Source: Sialis fuliginosa
Lineage: Eukaryota; Arthropoda; Insecta; Megaloptera; Sialidae
Assembly (NCBI GenBank): GCA_961205875.1
Contig: OY540822.1
Span: 1,180,501-1,244,500, forward strand
DNA: 64,000 bases
Reading direction: 5' to 3'
Part shown: one piece after another, positions 47,071-57,600 of the stretch
Layout: each line of letters begins with the position of its first letter
Numbering within the stretch: the stretch's first letter is position 1
Translations under genes and position numbers: made by a program
Notes under the pieces: model-generated
The model's input: the letters and a program-made list of their open reading frames with translations, nothing else
Told to the model about the DNA's origin: nothing
Database searches by the model: none

Positions 47071-47124
47071 TTGGTGTCAGAAGTAGTTGGGACCAAATCA
47101 TTACAAAATTGGTATCAGAAGTGG
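47071..47124 (+). promoter_or_regulatory. Primer-binding site, present twice
   Basis: TTGGTGTCAGAAGT (47071) resembles the complement of a tRNA-Leu 3' end, as used by some Ty3/gypsy-type elements. A second close copy, TTGGTATCAGAAGTGG, lies at 47109. Both are preceded by ATTACAAA, so the LTR/PBS boundary is duplicated. Confidence 0.5.
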
Positions 47125-48108
47125 GATACCATTACAACTGCACTAAAAATGTATCACTGTTCACGCGAGCTTACATTTCGTCAATTAAATTCAATTACTG
47201 AAAGATAAATACGTTAATGTTTGTATAGGTAATGTATTGCTTTAAAAAAATGTTTTTTATAAAAGATTAACCAGAATAACATGTTTTATTGTTATAAGAA
47301 ATAAAAAATACACCATTCCATTTAAGAAAAAAAAGTAGCCTATACCGACTGCGCGAAGTTTTATAAATTTGGATGCCGATATTCCTCTTCAAACTTATAT
47401 GGCAACATAAAGTTTAAATTTGCAGCGGACAATGTATTTGCCATAATAATACAATGTATTTTAGTAGAGCAAATAATTGCACGTATGTGACATAATATTG
47501 ATTTTGTTGTGAACCATAGTTAGATTCTACATCAGTGGCGAGAGGGGTATTGGGGGGGGGGGGGGGGGGGGCAACTATTCACATAAAAATAGAAGGTACA
47601 AAATACAGGGCTAGACTAAAGTAAAAATATGCGGAACTATATCAAAAAACCGAATGAATTCAAGCAAAGTTATTTAGTCAATCATGTGTTCTTCTTCTTC
47701 TTTCTTCCTTTCTTGGCTTGCTTTAGGGTTATTTGTTTTCTTTTTCATGAACAGTTATGACGTCATGAAACCTTTTTCTAAATGTCGGTCATTTTTGGTA
47801 TCATTGGAATAACATTTTATTTATTCTGACATAACCCTAATAGACCAAGAGCTGACTGCAAAAAAACTAGCCTATCGAGTAACAGGGTAAAATGTTTTTT
47901 AAATGTTAGTACCCATAGCGACCATGAGAAAAATCATTTTGTGCCTGGGCGGACCTTGTTGATGTAATAAAACCAGGTGTAAAAGTTTGTGTAGATGGCG
48001 CCTTATACCAGACATAACTAATCCGGTTTATTTATGCTATTCTTCTTGGTCCACATAGGAATAGCATAAATAAACCGGAATAGAGCAGGAATAAAAATGC
48101 GTGTTAAC
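47125..48108. other. Spacer with a poly-G tract and a 20-bp-stem hairpin
   Basis: A long G run lies near 47550. At 48023-48078 CCGGTTTATTTATGCTATTC pairs perfectly with 48059-48078 across a 16-base loop. No gag/pol remnants follow the LTR and no gene was seen. Confidence 0.6.
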
Positions 48109-48699
48109 CATAGACATAGAGAATGGACAGTGCATTCTGTATTAACACAATGGTGTAACATCTGTTCAAAAAGTGAGAGAGAGATGCAGTGTAGTTTGGA
48201 ATATATCTAGCTCTTTTTCTAAGAATCTGATTGGTAGCTTACTATAGTTCAGGGTAGCATTTCTGTCCGATATATTTTTGTACATACATATTACATATAT
48301 CTATCTTGTGATTTTTGTGCAATAAGTTTTTTATTAGAAAAGTAAATAATATGAACAATAAACATACTATAATGTATATATTTCATCGAGGAAATTTAAA
48401 AAAACATCAATTAATCTGATAGAAATTTGCAAAATTATGAACGGATATTCCGGGAAAATAATATTTTTGCTACCAAAAATATTAAATATATATTTAAAGA
48501 AAATAGTTTTAAATCAATTCCCATGTGGTTGCTACAAAATGATGAGGTGGATTGCTACACTTACAAACAGCACATACAAGATTTACTTAACAAAATTTTA
48601 AATATTTTTTTTGATTTTCTTCTGTAGGCTTTCGTGGCCGTTGTCCATAGTAGCTAACTTTTCGGGCTGTTGTCCATTTGTCGTATTTTTACACTTGAC

Positions 48700-49265
48700 G
48701 TTTCGATTCTCATGTCGGAGTCTTCAAGTGATTCTGAAACTGGTGTCTTCCTCCTGTGTCGGTTCTTATATACCTGTGTTGTCTGTGGTCATGCGTGACG
48801 TACCGGATGACTGGTAACCACGCCTTCGCTAGTTCAATCCCCTTGTCGCGATTGAAGTTGTCGGGATGCTTTTGAATCTCGATGGCTTCTTTATACAGCC
48901 TGGGCCAAAATCTTGATTCCCTAGCGAGTATTTTTGTATCCTCGAATTTGATGGTATGTCCTGTGTGGGTTTGGTGTTCTGCCACTGCCGACTTTTCCCA
49001 GTGTTGGTGTTTGGTTTGGCTGATGTGCTCCTTAAGTCTCGTGCTGATGTGTCTGCCAGTTTGGCCGACATAAACTTTCCCGCACGTGCATGGTATACTG
49101 TATACGCCCGGACCTTGGAGTTGCTGGTGTTCACCTCACGCTTTTGGAAAATGCGATGCTAGCTTTCTATGAGCTTTGAAAACTGTTTTAATTTCATGTT
49201 TCCTCAGGAGTCTGGCAATTTTGTCGGTGCAACCTTGGACGTATGGTAGGTAAGCGAACGAGAAG
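48700..49265 (-). pseudogene. Penelope-like element: linker, GIY-YIG endonuclease and 3' end
   Basis: On the minus strand LPYVQGCTDKIARLLRKHEI and following residues form the region after the reverse transcriptase. A frame break follows near 49140, and then a near-complete GIY-YIG domain: GVYSIPC, KVYVGQTGR, STRLKEH with the catalytic Arg region, and the AEHQTHTGH segment. The typical tail EAIEIQKHPDNFNRDKGIEL follows. Non-coding sequence after the frame (near 48735-48705) has GAAGA...GAAACG blocks of a degenerate hammerhead. The element is dead through the frameshift and loss of upstream sequence. Confidence 0.8.
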
Positions 49266-49289
49266 AAGGTAGATTTCTACCTTCTTCTC
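49260..49289. repeat. Palindromic junction between inverted Penelope fragments
   Basis: GAGAAGAAGGTAG-ATTT-CTACCTTCTTCTC is a perfect 13-bp stem exactly where the minus-strand fragment meets the plus-strand fragment. It looks like a fold-back (snap-back) priming event during retrotransposition. Confidence 0.8.
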
Positions 49290-49290
49290 A

Positions 49291-49455
49291 TTCGACGATG
49301 AGTTCTATGAACAAACAGAAGGGGCAGCCAAGGGATCACCATTATCACCAGCTATAGCGAACATCTTCTTGGAAGCATTTGAAAAAACAGCCTTAGACAC
49401 AGCACATCTGAAACCTAAATGCTGGCTGCGCTACGTAGACGACACATTCATGGGT
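49291..49455 (+). pseudogene. Penelope-like reverse transcriptase core fragment
   Basis: The open stretch has GSPLSPAIANIFLEAFEKTA (the conserved SPxxAxIF region) and YVDDTF, the catalytic aspartate pair of reverse transcriptases. It ends abruptly at ~49455 where the AT-rich element body resumes. It is in the opposite orientation to its own C-terminal half. Confidence 0.85.
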
Positions 49456-49688
49456 CAAAAAATTCGAAACTTATATTATTTAGAAATCAATAATTGTTTT
49501 TTTTTAAATAAAATTTTTTTATAACGTTAATAATTTTATTGTTTTTTAACCTCTTTGTATATATCTATGAATATTTTTAATAGTAGTTAGGACAAGTATA
49601 TTCCAAACCTGTTTCCATCTCTTTCTTTTGACACGACTCTGTTTTCGAGTCAGATGCGTGGTCCATTCTCTATGTCTATGGTGTTAAC

Positions 49689-50189
49689 TGCATTGACATA
49701 GTTATACCTATTTAGCCAACCTCAAAAAATATAAGTATCTACGGAGCATAGGGATTTCATCGTAATGTACTTCGCATTAACATTGGAAAAATGTTGTCAG
49801 TTAAAATATGGTTAAAACACCCGAGACGAAAAGATGGAAATAAAAGAAAACGTGATTCGTGGGACGTAAAGGAGACGAAGTATTTTTGAGATTTCTTGTT
49901 GGTACGCCATCGAAGTTATAGCGTACTTCAAATCGGAATTATAATTCCAGCTGACATCACTTATTCTCGTATGTGTAAACAGCACCACTTAAAACGGTTT
50001 AACTACATCGGTTATAATAAAACCGGAATAACAGCGCTGTGTAAACGTACTCATATATTATTTAAGAATAAATTACTTAATCACGCTCACGTCGGGTTGC
50101 AGCGTGAATCGAAAAAATTCACGTCCCACGCCTAGCATATTTTGTGTATTTACATAATTTTCACAATTAAAATAACTTTTATTAAATAA
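49689..50189. other. Spacer, no gene seen
   Basis: Moderately balanced composition (for example CCGGAATAACAGCGCTGTGT) and a 79-codon open frame at 49896-50135. The frame has no ATG-supported coding character that I trust. Possibly decayed element DNA. Confidence 0.4.
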
Positions 50190-51056
50190 CTAGCTATACC
50201 AAATACCCGCGCGGCTTTGCTCGCGTGGACTACGGAATTATTATTTAGAATTTTTGAATATTCAATGTTCAATATAAGTACAAACACGATTAATTATTAT
50301 TGTAATAATAACTTATCAACACCTAAATTACCTAACAAAAACGAATCAGAACAAAAAGTACAAATTATTTTTGTTCTGTTTAAATTTGAAAGTTAATTAT
50401 TGAAAACAAAATAAACATCCGAATACCGGCCGAGCGCAAACAAATCGTTCCCTCTGCCCCGCTACGACGCTGCACTTCTTTAGTTCACGCGTTATTAATA
50501 ATATTTTACCGTATATAACTTATTAACAGTTATTTCCTAAACTAAAAGATCAAATTGGATGCTGTAAAGGACAAATTATATCTACATTAAGTACTTATAA
50601 CGATGAAATCATTTATTTCGATAAGGATAATTGTTTTTCAGGCAGGTCATAAGTCCGCATGTAAACAAAAACCAAGCATTTTAAATTTGAAACATAAAAG
50701 CAGTTTTGTCGCTTAAATATAAAAGTTAGATATATGGTATCGCGAACTTTTGATTATATATAATCAAAAGTATAGAATTGTGTATACACAATTCTATACT
50801 ACATTATTTTGTTCAATATTTAACAGTTTAGGCAGCGTAATGCAAAAGAGAGCGCTCGTGGCAAACGTTTTCCGACTTGATTTACTATTATCGTCACTGC
50901 TTATTTCTATTTTACCTAACGTAACAAAATATATCCTATAATCTGACCAGAGAACATATCTATGAATTAAAAAAAAACGTAAATCGAGTTATAAGCGCAT
51001 TAACGGACAGACAGACAGGCAGATATACGTTGAGTTTTATATACATATATTAAGGA
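50190..51056 (-). mobile_element. Complete non-autonomous Helitron
   Basis: On the minus strand it begins TCCTTAATATATGTATATAA and ends with a GC-rich hairpin region (CACGCGAGCAAAGCCGCGCG) and TATAGCTAG. It sits between A (50189) and T (51057). The 867-bp body has no Rep/helicase frame. The terminus resembles the Helitron end at 46543. Confidence 0.8.
50747..50800. repeat. Two overlapping perfect palindromes (24 bp and 32 bp)
   Basis: Positions 50747-50770 (centre TATATA) and 50769-50800 (centre GTATAC) are each exactly self-complementary and share two bases. They lie inside the Helitron and could extrude as adjacent cruciforms. Confidence 0.9.
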
Positions 51057-51422
51057 TTAATAATAATTAAGAATTATAAAATCCAGATAAATATAAAATA
51101 TCTACATTATTCGAGATCTCTCCCCTTCCCCATCGAGATTATACTAAAAGCGCTCAAGTTTTGCATCGGACCTCGCGATTTCCGAGTCGGCTCTGGAGAT
51201 GTTCTAGTTTTAAGATGATTCATAATTTCCCAATGCACTCACTCATCCTGTGACGGACAGAATCACAATTGCATTCGCTCTTTGCAAGCGTTGGAGTTAA
51301 CAAGTGCTTTTCCACACATACAATTAAATATTATAAAATAGTCAATATACAAGACAATTTATTACAATGTAAGTATTATAGAATGATTTTATTTCTTGTT
51401 TACACAATATTATTAACAAATA

Positions 51423-52137
51423 AGGTACTGGCATCAGTATGGCTATTTTTAAATTAAATGAACTGAATTGGAAATATTTGTTAATATTTGATTACTACAA
51501 TTTCTGAATATTAACCTATATACATTTAACTGTCTTACAGCGTGATTTGATGACAATCGGCCAATAGGTATCAAAATGGTGGACATTTCAACTAAACTAA
51601 TTATTAGTATAACTTATTTATGAATTATTATATTATTATCATAATATTATCAACTGCTTTACATTATTTCAAATTTGTCGATTCTTTCTTTTATATCTTT
51701 TGTGTTGTTAGTACTTATCATTTTGTAATCATTAAGAAGTGTCCATCACTGTGTGCTCATTACTGGTTTTACTTTATCCATTACTGGAGAAAAAGCATAA
51801 ACAAAACAAGCTTGGGGTGGGGTGAGACCCTTTAGGTCCACACAATCAACTTCCCAACACAGTATGATTATAAATACTTGAATACTGATTATTTATTGCT
51901 TTCGTTTTTTATTTTGATTTTCGGACCGATTGCAATAACTTCCAGTTGGGAAGTTAATAAAAGGTTGTAATTAAAAAAAAAAACAAATTATATTTGCGGA
52001 CTTTGGTAATTAAATTGATTAAATAAAGAGTTGTTTTATTAGTAACATGAGTTCATGAGAACTATAAAAAAGAAACCCGTCAATCACAAAAATAATTAAT
52101 CTTGCTCTTATAGCGGCCATAACTAATGCCAGTACCT
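51423..52137 (+). mobile_element. AGGTAA-family element, short copy 3
   Basis: Ends AGGTACTGGCATCAGTATGG and ATGCCAGTACCT are flanked by TA. It keeps the subterminal parts shared with copies 1 and 2 (AGCGTGATTTGATGACAATC; TTTGGTAATTAAATTGATT) but lacks the satellites. The arrays are therefore dispensable for mobilisation, or were deleted. Confidence 0.75.
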
Positions 52138-52882
52138 TATGTATGTATTTGTTGTAGTGTACGTCATGCTTTACATAAAAATATGCGCATTTTTTAAAAA
52201 TATATTTTATGTGGCATTTAAAGTGAAATAAATTTTTATCTCTTTGTCAGAATTTTCGCATATTTAAAAACTAGGTGTGCCTGCGACTTCGCATTATGGT
52301 TTAGGATTTTTGAAAAATATAGGGTCAAATGGGGTAAAAGTGAAACAAAATACAAATCTTTCATGTTTTTTCACAGTTAACGAAACAAATTCATACTTTA
52401 ATTTTTTTCTACTAGATGCGCTTATGAATAACCATTTTAAATACTTTCGTGATTTGAACTGTACGATACAACACGGACTTTAAAAATGAAAAAAGTGTGT
52501 TTTTCATTTTTAACCTCTAATTTGGGAAAAAGTTTTGACATCGACTAACAGGGAAATCTGTAGGGGTGACACATAACTTATTAGGCGATTCATATTTTCA
52601 GGTCGCTTTAACAAACCTTTAATGATGATGTCAGTTTTTATAATTCTCCTATAAAAAAATTAGTTTTTTAGTTGCAAGCCTGTTTCACTTTTACCCCATT
52701 TTTTTGGTGTTTCATATTTACCCCGTTCGACTCTAGGTGAATCTTTTTATTCTACACAATTATTTACTACTTATCTACTACCGGGTGTTCCAGACCACCC
52801 GTCCACTATGTTTTACGCCTAAACTATTGAATATAGAGTTTTATGATATCAAATTTACTATATAATAATATATACATATATA
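52138..52882. other. Spacer, no gene seen
   Basis: Sparse features. GGGTGTTCCAGACCACCCG near 52784 resembles a repeat end that recurs as GGGTGTTCCATTT at 53270. Confidence 0.4.
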
Positions 52883-53176
52883 ACGTTTGAAAATTGACAT
52901 TTTGAAATACACACAAGTCAAATAAAATGTTTAAATTGAAAAAATAAACTTTGAACATTTTTTTAAAAGCCAACAAGAACATCCTAATATTGCAAAAAAA
53001 GAAAAAAAGAAGAAAAAAAAAGAAAAAACATTGAACTTTTTTTTTCCTTTTTTTTTCTTTTTTTTGCAATACCAGGATGTTTTTGTTGGCTTTTAAAAAA
53101 ATGTTCAAAATTTATTTTTTCAATTTAAACATTTTATTTGACTTCTGTGTATTTCAAAATGTCAATTTTCAAACGT
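52883..53176. repeat. ~290-bp hairpin element with poly-A/T loop
   Basis: Arms of ~115 bp (starting ACGTTTGAAAATTGACATTT) pair around a purine/pyrimidine-rich centre of A/G and T/C runs. The lysine-rich and phenylalanine-rich frames across it are by-products of those runs. Confidence 0.75.
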
Positions 53177-54473
53177 CATTATTCCAAAAACCACTGATTT
53201 TAGAGATATGATATGCTGTGCAAAAAGTGTTCAGAATTTATCGCACAATTCAAAAATGATATAATATATAGGGTGTTCCATTTAAAAAAATCAATGATGA
53301 CTGTATATGTTCGAGCGTTTTTGCACAAAATAATTACCTGAATTTTAAACGAATTTGTTCCTTTCATCGTGAACGCACTGTATATCGACCCTAAAGAATA
53401 TCAGGAAAATATTTTCAACCTCCTAAAACTCCCCCTGGGGGGTATTTTTAGTGGTACATGCCTGTTTCTCAGCAAAATCAAATGGAACGGTATATCCAAA
53501 AGTAGATAATTATAAAGATAATAAAAAAGTAAGAAACTTTTGTAAAAAAATTTTTTTCATACATTCAATTGTTTAGAAAATATGGTGACTTGTTCCCAAA
53601 TTTTAGGGTTTTACGAAAAAAACTGCACTTTTTGATTGGGGTATGACACTTTCTGTGCTCATAGATAAGATCAATGGAAAGATTTTCAGATAGGGAGCTA
53701 CTTTAAAATCCGTGTAGAACACCATGATATCGGCTATTAAAGGTGGCCCCCACCGTTTTTATTAAATTGACTGTATCTCAGCTCCTAGTCATCCGATTTA
53801 AATTTTCTTTTTGTTTGTTTTGAAGTTCTTATTGAGAAGATTATTTTTCGTAATTATTCAGTTTTCTTTAAATCCTAAGGGTTCCCCACAATTTTTGAAA
53901 ATCTGAAAATTTTACTTTTCTTACGAACTTAATTTTTATATAACTTTTTTATTGTGCCCAATATCATTTTTTACCTCATATAAAAAAGAAATACATTTTT
54001 TTCAGCGTTCCACTGATAACATGATAATACTGTTTTAATTAACAACTTCTTTGGAAATAGCGTGTTAAACTAAGAAAAATGGACTAAGTTTGGATCATTC
54101 CAAGTCAAGTTTACCTTTTATCGTATGACATTTTTTGTTGAGATCAATTTTCTCATATGGCATAGTTAAAAAGTTGAAAAATCTGCCGTGGATGTCACTG
54201 AACTTTCTTATACAATAAATATAAAATATATGACCACAGAAAGTGGCATACTCCAATCAAAAAATTGCAGCGTTTTGGCTGTATTTGCCACGAACCATAG
54301 ACGTACTATAAAGTAGGTAACACAAAGTTATGAAATTTTTTCTGGCAACCTTTGAAAGGTCATTATTTTCATCTTTCTGATTGTAAATCAAAATTATAAC
54401 AAACACTATAACAAAAATAGTTTATGAAACATTTTGGAATAATTTTTTTTTATAATTCGTAGTGAGAATTACT
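53177..54473. other. Repeat-derived DNA with an internal inverted pair
   Basis: TTTTTGATTGGGGTATGACA near 53632 and its diverged complement near 54255 flank this area. It begins near a GGGTGTTCCATTT word (53270) common in dispersed insect repeats. No gene. Confidence 0.45.
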
Positions 54474-54525
54474 ACGGAACACTATCATGTGCGTGCCCAA
54501 AACGCACTTCGGCGTTTTATTTTAA
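54474..54525 (+). mobile_element. 3' end of a TTTCCGTAG-family Helentron-like element
   Basis: CTACGGAACACTATCATGTG is followed by hairpin-type GTGCGTG-CCCAAA-ACGCAC and TTCGGCGTTTTATT, matching the last 50 bases of the 28853-29849 element. Its 5' partner was not identified. Confidence 0.6.
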
Positions 54526-54680
54526 ATACATATTATAATTCCCAATGCATAACGTAAGACGATTAATTATATTTCAATCGATGTAAGATTTAAAATTTAA
54601 ACAACATATTTTTATATAATGAAAGTAATATCGCTATTTTAATAGCATTATTAAATTCTTTTTATTAACAGATATCAATC
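54526..54680 (+). other. Upstream region of the ankyrin gene with splice acceptor
   Basis: AT-rich sequence ending in TTTTTATTAACAG at 54671, a good 3' splice site nine bases before ATGGAT. The 5' untranslated leader is therefore probably spliced from an unseen upstream exon. Confidence 0.45.
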
Positions 54681-57600
54681 ATGGATCATACAAGAGAAAC
54701 TGAAAATACCGATAACATGCATACTGAAAACTTACATCAGGCTATTGAAAACGAAGATTTAGATCGAGTCCAATCACTTGTAGAAGAAGGTGTTAATATA
54801 AACGCCTTAAAAGATAAAGGAGATTTGCCTTTAAATTGTGCTATTAAAACTAAGAACATAAACATTATTGAATATTTACTAAACCACGGAGCCGATGTAA
54901 CTGCATTAGATTACAATGAATCCACACCTCTACATCATGCTGTCGCAATGAGCGATATAAATATCGTAAAACTTATAATAGATAAAGGTGCAGACGTCAA
55001 TGCTGTAGATGTCAACAATACATCGGCACTTCTCATGGCAATAAAACAAGAAAACTTAGAAATCGTCAAATTATTAGTTGAAAAAAACGCAGACCTTAAT
55101 GTCAGAGATTGTGATGATAACACTGCACTTCACGCGGCTGTTGAAACAGGCCTACAAGATCTAGTTAAATGTATAGTAGAATTTGGTATCGATATAAATG
55201 CAATAAATAAATATTTACAAACTGCTTTATTTTTCGCTGTTAAATCTGTAGAGAACAAAGAAATTGTGTATTATTTAATCGAATGTGGAATTGACGTTTG
55301 TACTACAGATGATTCCAATCAGACAGCGTTGTTTGCAGCCGTCGAAGTAGAGGGTAATCTTGAAATAGTTAAACTATTAGCAGAAAACATGGAGGATTTA
55401 AATATCGTAGATGAAACAGACAATACAGCATTGAATAATGCAGCTAGTACGGGTGATTTAAGTATAATTGAATTTCTTGTAAATTCTGGAGCTTGTTCAT
55501 ATATAAACGAGCAAGGAATTGATGGAATATTATATAGCGCGGTCAAATCTGGTAAATTAGAGGTGGTTAAATATTTTATTGACAGGGGTGCAGATATTAA
55601 TGCTATGTACAATAAAAAATCATTTTTATATTCAGCTGTTAAAAGAGGTTATTCTGAAATAGTAAATTATTTACTTGAACTGGGAGCGACGGTGAACGAA
55701 CATGAGGCACTTTTACATAAAGCTGTTCAGAAAGCACACTTGTCTGTTGTTAAAGCTTTAGTTGAGTATGGGATCAATGTAAATGTGTGTGATGCTAGAG
55801 GAGATATACCGATGATTTATGCATTAAATCACAACAAAAAAGATATTATAAGATTTTTGTTAGAACAAGGATCTGATGTAAATTTTATAAAACGTTTTGA
55901 AAAAATATTTATTAAAAAAAAACGTGATTCAGACGTAAGTTCTGCAACAGATTTTAATAATATATTTTTTACAGCCGTCGAAACGTGTGATTTAGAAATT
56001 ATCAAGTCCTTTGTTGAGAAAGGGGCTGATATAAATGCAAGAGATTATTTCGGTCGCACAATCCTTCACATAGCAGTCAATGGAGATAATTTTGATATAA
56101 CTAAATATATTGTTGAACTAGGAGTCGATGTCAATGTCATAAGTGAGGTTGAAGAAACTGCTCTGTCAGTGGCCGTAAAAATTAAAGGAAATATTGAAAC
56201 AGTAAAGTATTTGATTGATCATTCAGGCAATATTAATTTTAAAGATGAACAAGGGTTAACACTTCTTAATTGTTCGTTGTATTCGAATGACTTAGAAATT
56301 ATTAAACTTTTGGTTGAAACCGGAGAAAACATTCATGCTGTCGATTATGATGGCAATACAAACCTTCATATTGCGGCCTCTCAATGTGGTTATGATGTTA
56401 TAAAATATTTGGTAGAATCAGGGATTGACATTAACACTCTCAATCATGAACAAGAGTCAGCATTAGCGATTGCAGCCCGAAATGATAAGGTTGAAACCTT
56501 TTTGTATTTGATAGAACAAGGTGCTGATATAGAAAATGTAGGAAATGACAAAATAAATATATTTTTTGCAGCTGGCCGTGATGGCAATTTAGAAGCTTTA
56601 GAATTATTTATTGGTTTAGGGTTTGATATTAATTCTACAAACAAGAATGGTACTAAAATAGATAATGATAAAATAGAAACCGTGTGTTCTGTAAACAGTG
56701 AATACAATTCATATTCTTCGATTTTCAATTATGAATATAATAGAACTCGTGATGACAGTTTAGAATTTTCATTTGGAAATGATACAAATTCTACAAATGA
56801 CAATAGTGCTGAGTTAGAAAATGACGGAATGAAAGTAATTGAGTCAGAAGATAGCGAAGACAATTTAGAAGATGAAGTAGTTGAAAATGAATATAGTACT
56901 AGTTGTACAGATGAGAATGATGCTGAGATAAAAAATGGCGAAATAAAGTTATCAGATGATAGTAAAGTCATTTTAGAAAATTTGGTGGTTGAAAATGAAA
57001 GTGATACAACTTCTACAAACGTGAAGGGATCAACATTACTACATTTGGCGGTTCAAAAGAAAAACAAAGAAATGTGTGAATATTTAATCAATAAAGGAAT
57101 TCTTATAAATACATTTGACAATGACGGAAACACGCCTTTACATTACGCTGTATTATCCTGTGAATTTGACTTTGTAGAACTTCTCATTAACCACGGAGCT
57201 GATGTACATGTTACCAATAATGAGGGTGATTCGTATTTACATGTTGCCTGTAAAAAGGAAAACTCTGGTGGTCAGACATGTTTAGTAGTAAAGTATCTTA
57301 TAGAAAAAGGTGTTGACGTAAATGCGAAAAACAACACAGGTTCCACAGCCTTGCATTCTGCTGTAAGACTTCATAAACTACATATCGTCAAACTTCTAAT
57401 AAAGAATGGCGCTGATGTAAATATCCTTGATAATGAAGGTTGTACAGCGTTACATGCTGCAGTAGAGTATAATAATTTAAATGTCGTTAAATTTCTAATC
57501 GCGAAAGGCTCTGATATCAATGCAGTAGACTCGAAGAAGTTATCGGTGTTACATTATGCTGTATTTGTAGGACACACCAATATTGTAAGATATTTGATAG

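Larger units (their letters stand above)
48109..49680. mobile_element. 8-bp-TSD (hAT-type) element containing scrambled Penelope pieces
   Basis: Perfect 20-bp terminal inverted repeats CATAGACATAGAGAATGGAC are flanked by perfect 8-bp duplications GTGTTAAC (48101-48108 and 49681-49688). This indicates hAT-type insertion. The interior holds a Penelope-like endonuclease fragment (minus) and a reverse transcriptase fragment (plus), plus a weak 66-codon frame at 48427-48627 with some protein character. No hAT transposase was seen. Confidence 0.85.

Noticed and set aside
48427..48627. 66-codon frame inside the 8-bp-TSD element considered as a transposase remnant
   Set aside because: Some protein-like character, but no motif of any transposase is visible and it has no ATG start.
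52824..53108. 94-codon Lys/Phe-rich minus-strand frame
   Set aside because: Produced by A/G and T/C runs in the centre of a hairpin repeat.
53270..54525. Treated at first as one complete Helentron-like element
   Set aside because: Only the 3' terminus (54474-54525) is recognisable; a matching 5' end with the subterminal repeat was not found.
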